Part shown: positions 11,307 through 22,354 of the stretch, piece after piece
Position numbering within the stretch: position 1 is the stretch's first letter
How the letters are laid out: the number at the start of each line of letters is the position of its first letter
NCBI GenBank assembly: GCA_004154925.1
Contig: QJNS01000720.1
Location: 1-53,012 of the forward strand
From: Monosporascus cannonballus
Lineage: Eukaryota; Ascomycota; Sordariomycetes; Xylariales
Length of the DNA: 53,012 nt
Reading direction: 5' to 3'
Position numbers and translations under genes: made by a program
The notes under the pieces: model-generated
What the model saw: only the letters and a program-made list of their open reading frames with translations
The model's database searches: none
What the model was told of the DNA's origin: nothing

Positions 11307-12700
11307 TTATATCTTTTTGGTATTCTCTTTGTTGAAATAGTTCATCAGGGTATTCGACTGTTTTGGCCCTGCCGCCTTGGTTTTCTTCGGGCTGGTGCCC
11401 TCCGGTTTCTTGCCGACTTCCAGAATCGCCATCAATTCTTCGAACTCCTCCTTGGGCACGATACCGCCGCTGGCCTCCTTGTGTCCCCTGGCGAACGACT
11501 CGCCCAGCCGCGCCCGAAGCGTTGGGTCGGTTGCCTTGTCCGCGACCCCCTTCAGTACCTCGATGATATTCGGGGGGTTGTCTCGCGCCCTAGCGCTCCT
11601 CGGTACCCGGCAGGAGAAGTTGACCACGCCCGGGAGGTAACCCTCGTTGGCCACGAGGACGACCTCGAGCTTCGGTGATTGTAGGTGTCCGGCCCATCGC
11701 GTCGCGATCACTGGGTGGACCTGGGCCGCGGAGCTTATCCTGAAGACGGCGATCTTCGCGTCGGCGGAGAATTTCGGCGCCGTGTGCGTGCACCGCTCGA
11801 CTTCAGCGTTGACCTCCGCTCTGGCGGCTAATAAGTTCCGGTTCTTGAGGAGGTCTCCTGGTGACGAAGCCGAGATCAGCGCTGCCCACGCGGCTGGAAC
11901 GCCGTATGATGCTGTCCGCCGGGGCGCGTTGATGAGAGATACTGCGTCGTTGATGGCTTTCTTCGTGTATGCCTTAAAGGTTGCCTTCATGTCTGGAAAA
12001 GGTGGTTCCCATTTCAGCGTATTTCCCAAATCACCATGTGTCCCCATAGCACATAGCCAGTCGCAAGTGCTTGCAACCTGCTCGTGCAGCTCGGAACATA
12101 TGTGGTACGTCAGAAGAGAGCTTGTCGCAATAGGCGGGGAGTTGCAAGCCGTGACGTGCTCCGAGCCCTCTGGGAAATCATCGTCCAATGCCCAGTGGTG
12201 ATCGATCACTAGAGCCTTATGGCGCCCATCGATGACAGGGGGTGATTTGCGCGACCCTTGATCAAGAACGAAGATATATGCGGGATCATGAGCGGCCATT
12301 GCCTTGCGCTCAAGCTCCCCATGTATGTTGCCCCCTTTTTTGAGCAGGTGGGCCGATATCAAGTCTTGTGGCAGCCCGAGCAAGACTAACGTCTTCTGCA
12401 GGATCGCGCCGGAAGTCAAACCGTCGGCATCTTTATCAGGCACAATCAGTGTCTTCTTCTGCGCCGCCACGCTAATTCTAGACGTTAGCTGATGGTCTCG
12501 CCAGCCCATAGAGATTATCGTCGTTTGACAAACCATTCTAAAATAAAATTCCTAGCACGTTCGATCTGCGCCCTAGGCGCCGGCCAAACGATCTCTCCAG
12601 ACTCATCTCGCAATGAGGGGGTCAAGTGATACTCGGGAACTTGAGGCCGGGGCGTTTTAGCTCTGTGTGTCCCTTTCGATGGCGATGCGGCGCGCTTCAT
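11307..12700 (-). CDS. DHH-family phosphoesterase (RecJ-like fold)
   Basis: Exons 12700-12534 and 12471-11307 on the minus strand give 443 residues. The join rebuilds ARNFILECVAAQKKTLIVPD. The nearer AG would create a stop, so the acceptor is the second one (aattag), 14 nt after GCTAAC. Motif I is PDKDADG (68-74) and the signature is VIDHHWA with DHH at 146-148; GTHGDLGNT is a further conserved acidic segment. The family contains metal-dependent exonucleases and small-nucleotide phosphodiesterases; the substrate is not evident. The N-terminus is basic (KRAASPSKGTHRAKTPRP) and the tail is Lys-rich (SPKKTKAAGPK), which fits nuclear location. The last residues, SNTLMNYFNKEN, resemble a degenerate PCNA-interacting box. 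An ATG at 12871 in the same frame would add 57 residues; I prefer 12700. Confidence 0.85.
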
Positions 12701-14121
12701 GGCTTGATAACTTGAGGATGCGTTGAACTGTACAGCTGATTTATAGGTTCCGAAGCCCCGGTGAAGAATTCTTCTTATAGGAACTGTGCAGAATACATTT
12801 CCCGAAACGCCAGCAATGGAACGTGTCCGATAGCCCGTTACGGAACCAAACGTCCATGCCACGGCTCTCATGAGGCTTATTGGTTATTGAACCGCGCTGT
12901 GTCGACTGCACCGCGCGACTGTACCGCGCGACGACAAGAGTTCATTGAATTTTGAAACCACCAAGGCCGGCTACTTTCGCTGCTTCAGCGCAATTCAGCC
13001 ACTAATGACGTCAATGATAGCGTCCTCCGAGCGCTAGGTTTGGGGAGGCCATAGCGCCTCAGTCGCTAAATTGCATGACATCAGCTCCCCGCGATGGGTC
13101 CTTAACTCGAGGTCGTCTTTCAGAGAAATTGCAATTTTTTGGATAATTATCGACTGAGGCTTGTTCTACGTTAGGACCAGAGGCTGAGGTAGCTTGGCCT
13201 TCTCGTATAAGTAAGCGATTCTTCACAGCCCAAAGCCACCTGAGTAGTTGATACAGGTAAAAGGGTCGAATAGACTATTCACACACGAATGAATAGAGGC
13301 AACTAATCGGAGAAGGAAATAAATGGCGTATCAACTCATTCCTTAAACTCGGTATCCTGATCTGTATTGATGGTAGTGACTGTTGGCAAATAACGCCAGC
13401 TTGCCGCTCCTAACCAGAGGCGACCCTATCAATTCCCGTTCGTCGCACGCCAGGATAGATGTTAAATGCGAGCGACGAGCTGCAACACCTGTCACTCAGG
13501 TTATTCTGCATCCACCTGATGGAGCTTCGCCAAGCCTGTTGAACACTTCGCCCTAACGTTTGAGCTTCGGAGGCCTGAACCTGTTGTATTCATGATAGAA
13601 CTCTCGACGGCCGCTACCAAGATCAGCCTAAAAAGCTTATATTTTCTTGCCGGGATGTCGGATAAGACGATCGACCGCGCGTTGTTGCTCCGCGGGGTTT
13701 GAGATGTCTTCGAGAAGCTTTCCCCGAAATATCGCGGACGTTACCCTCCATTGGGTCAATGGCATGGATCATCCCACTTATTGCCTCTGGCCACAAGTTG
13801 CAGCGAGTTATCCGATTGGCGAATGCCACAGCATGCGTGGGGATTTGAGCCCCCTGTGGAAGCGTAGTGTTCTGGCCATATATAAGGCTTCTTACAATCC
13901 ATGAGTGTAATATACTGCATTGTGTTGCAGCGGCTATAATAGAGCCGTATACTCCCCGTAGGCCATCCTAAGTCCGTGACAGGTATACTTGCCTTCTGCC
14001 GTGGCAGTCGTCCAGACCCAAATAAATACCCCCCAAACCTACCATCTGGAAGGGGGTTCTCCGCCACGCATCGTGAAATAAGGAAATCCGACATCAGAAC
14101 CTAGATCTCATTGCTTCCAAG
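12701..14121. other. Intergenic region without a supported gene
   Basis: About 1.4 kb. Only short frames occur, the longest about 112 codons near 13756-14094 (minus) with no domain. The final 100 bases contain an AAATAA-type AT-rich promoter for the secreted-protein gene. Confidence 0.45.
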
Positions 14122-14751
14122 ATGTTGTTCAACATCGCGACACTCGCCACAGTCCTGGCCGGAGCAACAGCCGCCGTGGTTCCGCGGGGCGAGCCTCACG
14201 CGGCCAGACAATCCGGGCCTGGCGAGACGCTGCAGCCAGGCTGGTACTGGGTTCCTGCGGTTGCGGCGCCCAACTTCCACAAGTACGTGCAGACGAGCCC
14301 GCCCATCACGCCGGGGACCGCGATCCTCGAGAGCCACAGGACGGCGAGCCAGTGCAACGTGGTCGGCGGGCAGTTCGTCATGAACACGGGCGCCGGCTCG
14401 GACCCGCTGTACATGCACGTCGAGAGACCCGCGGACCTTACGCAGCGGAAGCTGGCCACCTGGTTCAACACGACCAAGAACGACTTCGGCACTTTCGCCT
14501 TCCAGGGCGACGCCCTCACGTGGAGCACCCCCGAGATCAAGAGGCAGAACCTCGCCGCCTGGCTTGTGTGCGAGAAGCAGGCCATGTTCATCAACACAGG
14601 AGCGTACGCCTACCAGACTCCGCCGGGCTGTGCTGACCAGACGGTGAGTCTCCCTGTGCTTGATCGTGGAGGTCCGGTGTGTTATAATCGGTCCAGGGGC
14701 TAACAATGCTCGTAGATCCACTACTATAACGACGCCCGCGCGAACGGGTAA
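14122..14751 (+). CDS. Small secreted protein of unknown function
   Basis: Exons 14122-14643 and 14716-14751 give 185 residues. The N-terminus is a clear signal peptide (MLFNIATLATVLAGATAA, cleavage near 18), followed by a short propeptide-like stretch VVPRGEPHAAR. The body starts GWYWVPAVAAPNFHKYVQ and includes FNTTKNDFGTFAFQGDALTW (one N-glycosylation sequon) and AAWLVCEKQAMFINTG. The last exon adds IHYYNDARANG after ADQT. The intron has GTGAGT and a GCTAACA branch site. The mature protein has only three Cys, so it is not a densely disulfide-bonded effector. I associate it with small secreted proteins of ascomycetes sharing the GWYW, AWLVCE and INTGAY segments, from memory and without a database check. 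No catalytic motif is visible. It is expected to be extracellular; role unknown. Confidence 0.8.
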
Positions 14752-15417
14752 CTACTACTCTGGCGATTTTCGGCGTCTTTGGGTACGAGAACGGGTTGGT
14801 GATTGGCGTCTCCGTTCCAGGAACGTTGGAAGCAGCATACAGGGATAACAGTACAGGTCCCTCGCCTAAACAGCCGTGGAAAGAAGCCCGTTAGGATGTA
14901 AAGCCCTGTCCCAGTGGCCAAACACACTTATAGCAATAACGAACTCTATTTTAAGAAGTCAACGTGATACATCTCCGACCATCATGCTTGCTTACTTGCT
15001 GTGGGCAGAGAGCGCCAGCTGAATGATCAAAAATCTGCCCTCCTGGTGCATGACCTGCATCGGCGGTGTTGCATGTGTTAGTAGTATCGTGGAAAGATGG
15101 ATATGGAGAGTTGAGCGCTGATATATTGCATACACGAGATAATGGATGCCCATAAACAGTATGCACAGTATCCAGTACTTAACCAAGCCTATTCTGGATG
15201 CACCGCCACACCCCCACACAGAACGAGGCTTTACACACAAACTTCTAAATCTGTAACTTCTAAATCTGTTAAACCTCCCAAGCGTTTGGCTTGGCGATCG
15301 TGAAATTGAGGTACCGGATGCCCTTCTGGACAACGACGACGATCCCTCCTCCCTTCCAGATACCCGACTTTCACAATATCGCCAACGCCGTCGCAATACG
15401 ACACAAGAATCGCGAAG
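14752..15417. other. Intergenic region and eS24 promoter
   Basis: 666 bases without a gene; the 176-codon minus-strand frame across it is opposite eS24 exon 2 and its leader. The eS24 promoter and leader must lie in the last part, which holds a 15-bp tandem duplication. Confidence 0.5.
15240..15269 (+). repeat. 15-bp exact tandem duplication upstream of eS24
   Basis: AACTTCTAAATCTGT occurs twice head to tail, about 150-180 nt before the eS24 ATG. It may be a duplicated regulatory element or a simple slippage product. Confidence 0.85.
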
Positions 15418-16113
15418 ATGGCGAGCAGTACGTGAACATGAATTGGTTTCAAGGCCGCGAACCTCCAAGATGCTGACTCCGAAATAGCCGAAGTCACACT
15501 TCGCACGCGGAAGTTCATCCACAACCCTCTGCTTGGCCGAGTTCGTTTCCCTGCCCTTGGATAAAAGGTGTCGTAGATCGCTAACAAAAGTATAGAGGCA
15601 AATGGTAGTGCACGTGCTGTCCTACCCCCTCGCGCCGCATGCGATCGACTGACCGTTCCCCTAGTGACATCCTTCACCCCGGCCAGGCAGGCATATCCAA
15701 GGAGGACCTGCGCGAGAGGCTTTCGAGTCTGTACAAGGCGACCGCCGAGCAGGTCAACGTCTTCGGCCTGAGGACGCAGTTCGGCGGTGGCAAGACGACG
15801 GGTTTCGCCTTGGTCTACGATTCGCCCGAGGCCATGAAGAAGTTCGAACCCAAGTATCGTCTCGTACGTGGTTGGCACCTGTCGCATTTTCTTCCCGAAG
15901 TGCTGACCTATCCACAGGTGCGCGTTGGTCTTGCGACCAAGGCCGAGAGAGCTTCGCGACAACAGAGTACGTGAAGTATTAAAACTCCTAATTATGGTAG
16001 GAGATATCGACTAACCAAATCCCCTTCTAACAGGAAAGCAACGGAAGAACCGACAGAAGACCCTCCGTGGCACCGCCAAGGTCAAGGGTGCGAAGGCGAA
16101 GAAGGAGAAATGA
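15418..16113 (+). CDS. rps24: 40S ribosomal protein eS24
   Basis: Six coding exons, 15418-15427, 15488-15540, 15596-15609, 15665-15863, 15918-15966 and 16034-16113, give 134 residues, the normal eS24 size. The product is a structural protein of the cytosolic small ribosomal subunit. The rebuilt protein runs [72 protein letters not shown] and the basic tail, all in the expected order. Exon 1 codes only three residues plus one base and exon 3 is 14 nt. Intron 3 (15610-15664) keeps the frame and the family sequence only if its donor is GC (GT|GCACGT), with a normal ACTGAC branch and CCTAG acceptor. The nearest GT donor that keeps frame would insert three extra residues (HVL) into a conserved strand. 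The other donors are GT. Confidence 0.92.
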
Positions 16114-19100
16114 GCGCATGTATAAACGAAAGGGGCGCGACGGCTGGATAATGATACCTATGATTCTTTGTTTTGCAGCGTTCTCCATATGGACCGCCGC
16201 GAATCACCAGAGGAAGGCTGGATGGGGCTGGGAGAACCAGCCCCATCAGGAACAGCCGACTCACGCATTCAACCCAGCGTCTGGGGAGGCATTGCGCTTA
16301 AGGGGGTAGAGACTGCATGCGTATGTAGTCTTCATGAAAGCCAGTAGGCCGCGGTTTCTCGAGAGCAAGAACGTCTTGGTACTCCATGGGTAAAAAGATG
16401 TAGCAACAGGGACCAGCTCTAGGCTAATTCCTAGTTAGCTAATAAGACAAATCTTGCTTCGCGGAAGCGCCTTTAGCATGCATCAATTGCCGCACGAGGA
16501 TCAAGTGGATCTAAGGCCGAGAGTACTACACGATAATATTAGAGGATGGTATGCCTTCCCCGGCGGGAGAAATTTCAATACGTTTTATTCCGGTTGAATT
16601 ACTCCCTGCCCCGCGCTCTAGGCGAATGTCTTGCAGATTATTAGGCATTCTATGGCCTCAACTGATATATAGGGCCCGGTACCGCACTTGGAATCAACTT
16701 TCAGCTGGCCTCTATAAGTGGGCGCTGATTCCGTCCCGTGGGCTTACATTGACGCCGATTCACACGTCACCTTCCCGAAACGGATTGTATTATGGGATTC
16801 ACATTGGCTTATTGATGGTGTCGAGCGAACGATACAATGGCTGAGAACGGAAAGGAGGCCGATGTGCCGGAATGCGCCGACGGGAACGACAATATTCCTA
16901 AATGGACCCGAGAAGAAGAGGAGGAGGGACTGCCGGAATAGGTACAAGACGGGGAAGATGGATATACGAGTTTCGGAAACGGAGGGACCCGCGACCTTGC
17001 TCAGATGCGCAGATTCGAAAGGGACCGCGTCGATTGGCACCTCGACATGCCCTGGCCGGGCTGCGGCCAGTATCCCATGAACGATCATTCGCCCACGGTG
17101 GTCTACAGCTCGGAGCAGCAGTCCCGGCGGGAAGAGGCCGGTTGCCGGGCCTGCTACCGGATATGGCAATGTTTCCTGGCCGCGCGGAGTGGCGTCACCC
17201 GGGCTTCTGGGGATCTCGTGTGGCTCGAGACGAAAGCCATGGGCGTTTGGAGGTGCGGCTTTAATGAAGTCTGTGGGAAGACGCAGTCATCGATCGTGCT
17301 TGGCCGACTAGGGTGGATGTAGGTACGACGGACCCCGTATCGCGATTCGGGTTCGCAAGATACATGGCGCCGACAGCGGGCTCTGAGAAGACTCTGAATT
17401 GCGCAAAGAGATAGCTCGAGTCGTGACGTAAACGGACATCGTCCCTGCCGTCCGGGAGAGACACCTCGTCTGCCAACTCTAGTCCTCGACGTCTCGCAAC
17501 CAAATCCCCGCCGTTTGCGCTGGTGTGGGAGTGCAACGCCGCGTGCCACTGCGAGAGCTCCGACATCACGGACCCGGACCTGGGAAGGTAGACGCCAAGG
17601 ACGACAGGGGAAGCGGCGGCGGCAGCGATCACCACTGCAACCTGTCGCTGCGCCTGCTGCGGTCGTCGTGGCGGGCCGAGTTGTACGAGTTCTAGATGAT
17701 AGGTATCGTGAAGAACTACTGCCACACGGAACCTGACCAGGTTTTGCCGGCCGCCGGGTGGCCGTGCAAGACGTCGCCGCCATCGTGGGAGCGCATCTAG
17801 GGGACGAGTACGTCTATAGCGTATAGAAAGGGGATGCGCTGTAGGGTCTAACTTAGAGGACCGTCGGAGCCCCCGGACCTTGTCCCGCTCAACGTCGCGC
17901 CGATCTGGAGCTGGGGATCCGTGTACGGGCGCGTGCTTTATAGGTTCCAGCAAGAGGTTGCATGGAGCGTGGAGTTTGTAGGATTCAATAGGCAATATAG
18001 AATCCCTGGAGCGAACCGTGCCTCTCGTCTACTGAGCATTGAGCTCCGAGGCCAGCTGTCGACTACTCGCTTAGAAGCAGCAGACAATGGCATCAATCCG
18101 CTTTTAGTGGTTCAAGGAAATATAGACTCCGAGTTTTCGACAATGGAAGTCTCTACTGATACTCCGTGTCAAGCCATCTTCGCGGAGACTCCTGATGGCC
18201 GTACCGTCAGCACAGCGAACAGGGTCACCGCCATATTGTATTATCGATTCGAACAGGAGCAGCCCCAGAAGTGGCTTTCAGATTCCGAAGTGCCTGTAAT
18301 AGTGTGGCTCCTGCACCTCTTTAGCCGCTGGGGAGAACGAAAATGCATTCCTCGTCCTCATACCGCCAAGTTCCAACCCCGGGAAGTTAGAGCGTAGAGG
18401 TATCTCAGTCATCGATCAGACTTATTCAGACCAGCATGGAAGCCCAGTGAAAGGTCATTAAATTTAAGCCTCCCATTTCACCGCCCACCGGCGTGTTACG
18501 CCATTGAACCGCCCATAGCTTACACATGTCGTAGGATGAGGGAGATGTCGGTTAGGGGGCCAACCTGAGCATAGCGCGCTCAGAGAAGGATGTTCCATAT
18601 ACGTATGTACCTAAGCGACAGGTGATGGCTAGGCGTTCAGGGACAAATTTCAAGAATACCCACAACTATTACGTGTGTAGAACCAGACGTATGAGTGGTC
18701 TAATACTACCCACAAGCTTCATATAGAATTCAAGGTATGCCCCAAGAGGCCGACAATGATCCTATCTGCTAGCATCCCACTGTAAATAGCCCAATATGTG
18801 TGGATGAGCGGCGAGGGTCTTCGCCATATGCAATGCTTGAAGACGGTCATCTCGCCCAGGGGGATTGATACTAGATCTATCGCAAATAATACCCACTGTG
18901 CCCAATACCCCTTCACAAATTTCTATGGGTTATCCATGGCTACCACATTCCATCTTGTCATGTGTTGCAAGACAGGGCATTGAGAGCCTCCATGGTTGCC
19001 CCAAGAGACGCGCATAGAAAGGATGTGAACGGGAAGTCCCATTAGAAGGGGCGAAAGTGTTCAAAATTTTGTCTTGACGAACTCGTGATGTATAAATAGG

Positions 19101-19796
19101 ACTTGATCGACATACTAGAAGGAGCAAAAGCATGTTACTGTAGTGATAGGGCAGCCATGGATTCTTTCCCATCCGACACTATCGCGCCTCCATGAACTAA
19201 GTTACATTCGGCCAGGACGAGAGCAAGATGCACGGATTGGATGAGTCGGATTAACTGACAACCCAGAAGATTCTGGTCTCGCACACAAGCTCCTATGTTG
19301 GCTTTCATGGCGTTTATCCCGCAGGAAGAGTGTCGGACTTGGCACCGGAAAGCTACATATATTTAAGTTCGGACATCCGACGGCAGCCACGATGGCATAT
19401 TAGCCTATAATTCGCCCCTTCTGTAACCACCCGAAAAGGTGAACGCCTCTCCGAGCAACGCTCGAATGGTCGGCGCTATCCGTGGCAGCCCAGTTAGCCA
19501 CCTGTGGTAATGCCTGCTGTAGTTGTGAACCTAAATACAGGCTCATGGTTAGTTGTCAGGGGTTCTCCCGGATCTGTCCCCCCTCATCTAGACAAAAATA
19601 TATAGTAGGACACGTCCGCTCATGACGCAGGACTGTCGACGATACGGACTTTCCCCTCAATATCTCGAAACTAACCCATATTCTGTTATTTTAAGCGAAC
19701 AACTTCTCGTATTTCGACACCAACAACAACCAAAGCGTTGCTAGCAGGGTGCGCTGCCATTCTCCTAAGTCTAGCATACTAAAGAACTCTGTAACA
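16114..19796. other. Gene-poor 3.7-kb region with one broken frame
   Basis: Between eS24 and the MFS gene. Apart from the broken frame at 16837-17322 there are several medium frames on both strands (for example 17261-17995 minus and 17921-18397 plus) without recognisable domains or consistent splice joins. From about 18400 the DNA is AT-richer with stops in all frames. Confidence 0.45.
16837..17322 (+). pseudogene. Broken reading frame of unknown family
   Basis: From ATG 16837 a frame codes an acidic N-terminus (KWTREEEEEGLPE), meets TAG at 16939, then continues in the same frame for 127 codons to TAG at 17320. The later part looks protein-like: RDRVDWHLDMPWPGCGQYP, then EEAGCRACYRIWQCF and GDLVWLETKAMGVW. 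The composition (Cys and Trp at spaced positions) suggests a once folded domain. I do not recognise the family. The stop could also be bypassed by an intron starting at GTACAA just after it, but no matching acceptor is obvious. Confidence 0.3.
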
Positions 19797-21695
19797 ATGG
19801 CTGCAGCGGCAAAGGGCCCGGTAGAAGTAATCCCGGGGACGGAGATCATCTTCGACACCCAGACCCAGGATGCTGGGGGAAGCGCCGCCGCCGCCGCTGG
19901 GGGCGAGCTCGTGTTGATCCCGCGGCCGACGGACAACAGGGACGACCCGCTGAACTGGGGTGCGGGGTGGAAGGCGACGGTGCTCGTGAACCAGTTCGTG
20001 TTCGTATTCGTGAGCATCATGACGCCGCTGGCCATCGCGCCCATGACGATGATCTTCGAGCACGAGTTCGACAAGACGCTGCCCGAGGTCAACATGCTGT
20101 TCGGGGCAGCAGCCATCACCCTGGGCTACGCCAACTTCGTCATAGTGCCCGCCGCCAACGTCTGGGGCCGCCGGCTCGTCGTCCTCGTCTGCGGCCTCGT
20201 CTGCGTCCTCGCCAACGTCTGGCAGGGGCTCGTCACGAGCTATGATAGCTTTATCGGCGCCCGCGTCATCTCCGGCATCGGCGCTGCCGCCAACGAGAGT
20301 ATCATGCCCATGGTGGTCGCTGATATGCTGTTTGTCCACCAGAGAGGGCGGAGCATGGCTCTGTACTTGTGAGTCGATGTCTTCTATTCAATGATGATAG
20401 TTTTCGGACGCTGATACTTCATAATAGCTGGGCATATTTCATAGGGCTGTTCATCGGCCCCATCATATCCGGCGCCATCGCGTCTGGGATATCTTGGAGG
20501 TGGTTTGTAAGTATAACATCAATACCTGCTACGAAGGGTGTGGCCGACGGATAGCTAACTCCGTTCATAGTTCTGGGTTTGCACAATCTTGCAAGGAGTA
20601 TGTGATAGTAATGGCGTGTGTCGATTACTTGTGCCTCCTTACTGACAACGCGCCCAGGCAAGTCTCATCTTCCTCCTGGTCGCCCACCCAGAGACCAAGT
20701 ATGAACGGACTCATCTCCCCTCAAGCCCCGGTACTACTCAGGTGAACGTAACTGCCGACGCAGGCAAAGCGGAAGGTGGTGAGGCGGGCCCCCACCAGCC
20801 CGCGCAGAACGAGGCGCAGGCGACCACGACCGCGACTCACACGCACATCACGAACGGGCGGCCGTCGCGTGCGCAGTTCGCCCTGCTTCCGCCGGGCGGG
20901 CAGTTCCACGCGACCCGGGCCTCGGTGCTGCGGGACGTGGTGTCGCCGCTGCGGATCCTGTTCCTGTACCCGATCGTGGCGTGGGCGTCGCTGGCGATGG
21001 GGTTCGCGGCGAACTCGCTGCTGGCGCTGAACCTGACGCAGGCGCAGGTGTTCGGGTCGCCGATGGGGCCGTACGGGTTCTCTCCGGACCAGATCGGGTA
21101 CGTCAACTTTGCCTTCGTGGTCGGCGCTGCGCTGGCCCTCGTGACGGCGGGCCCGCTGTCCGACGCCGTGGCCCTGCGCCGCGCGCACAAGAACGGGGGC
21201 GTCCTCGAGGCCGAGATGCGCCTGCCCGCGCTGATCCCCTACGTCGCCGTCAACCTCGTCGGCATGGTAGTCGTTGCCGTCGGCTACCAGCGCGCGTGGC
21301 CGTGGGAGGCAATCGTCGTCCTCGGCTACACGCTCGTCGGCGTCCAGGTCGTCGGCATCCCCGCCATCGCCATCAGCTACGCCGTCGACAGCTACAAGAC
21401 GCTGCCCGGCGAGATCATGATCGCGGCAACAATCGTCAAGAATACTTTCGGCGTGAGTTCTCCCTCGTAGTCCGGATGTCGCCTCGTTCGACCCCTAGCT
21501 CGTCGCTGATGATATCTGCAGTTCGGAATGATCTTCTACTACAACAACTGGGCGGCGAGGTCGGGATATATCGCCCCGATTCTCCTACTGATGGCCCTGA
21601 CTGTCGGCTTCTCTATCCTCGGACTGGCTGTATTTATCCCTTTCGGAAAGAAATTCCGACGTATGACCAAGAACTCGAAACTTCATGCATTGTAG
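19797..21695 (+). CDS. Major facilitator superfamily transporter (DHA1-like)
   Basis: Five exons, 19797-20368, 20428-20506, 20571-20597, 20658-21452 and 21522-21695, give 548 residues. The cytosolic N-terminus ends LIPRPTDNRDDPLNWGAGWK, the standard entry to helix 1 in fungal drug/H+ antiporter-type MFS proteins. ANVWGRRLVVLVCG is the loop 2-3 motif (GRR), and GARVISGIGAAANESIMPMV is helix 4-5. Exon 3 is a 27-nt microexon (FWVCTILQG). A hydrophilic Gln/Thr/Ala-rich central loop of about 70 residues separates the two six-helix halves. The C-terminal half includes YPIVAWASLAMGFAAN and VGIPAIAISYAVDSYKTLPG. Introns are 59-69 nt with CTGAT, GCTAAC and ACTGAC branch sites. The start at 19797 has a good context (aacaATGGc); an ATG at 19749 is in frame but unlikely. 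The substrate is unknown; it acts in plasma or internal membranes. Confidence 0.9.
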
Positions 21696-22354
21696 GAGAC
21701 CATCTTGGTTTTTTGGGACATGCCCCTGGCGATTTTTAGATTTACCATATTTCTCTTTGCTCTTGTGAGGACAAGGAGCGACCTGACTGTTGAGGCGTAC
21801 TGGCGTTATATTGAGGGTGTCCTCGGTGATGGCTTATATGCCTTATACTCTTCCGATTTGGAAAAAATATTAGTATGTTCAACCCCCGCAACTCATGTTG
21901 TAGATTTGTGCTTGGCGAGCACCTTGCTAAACCTCTCTTTCCAACGGGCGAGTCTCAAGCACGCTATGGATGTGTGCTCCATTCAGTATGTAGATTTCTA
22001 CTTATGAGGCGGGACGGAGATAGAATAGATGTTTGGCCCCCCCATAGCAATGAGTGATCTCCGAATGGCTTTACAGTTCGAATCTGAGTTGTATGTAATC
22101 GATATTGGTTGATAGAATAGAACCCGTTTGAGTGTTTCTGTTCTTCATGTGCAGTCGTAGGTGGATGTCTCCATGAAGCGAGGTGATAAATGCTTTCTCG
22201 CCTGTGATGTCGTTAGCAGATAGAAGGAGCGTTATGGCCAGGCCATTGAACCATGATGCATTTCATCGCGAGTCCAGTATTATCTTTGTTGGTTTAATGC
22301 CACGCGCGCCCATCATTTAACTACATCACATTAGATTTCGGACTCTTGCCATCC
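21696..22354. other. Convergent 3' intergenic region
   Basis: 659 bases between the MFS and ALG9 stop codons, AT-rich, with no coding signal. It must contain both 3' UTRs. Confidence 0.5.

Noticed and set aside
11647..12201. 184-codon plus-strand frame
   Set aside because: Antisense to the DHH phosphoesterase exon 2.
13837..13860. tRNA T-arm-like sequence on the minus strand (GGGG CTCAAAT CCCC)
   Set aside because: No matching acceptor, D and anticodon arms could be folded around it.
14992..15522. 176-codon minus-strand frame with a hydrophobic stretch
   Set aside because: Overlaps eS24 coding exons 1-2 in antisense and otherwise covers its promoter; no family resemblance.
17261..17995. 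244-codon minus-strand frame
   Set aside because: No domain, and the plus strand in the same place has equally plausible short frames with a Cys-rich stretch; neither can be preferred.
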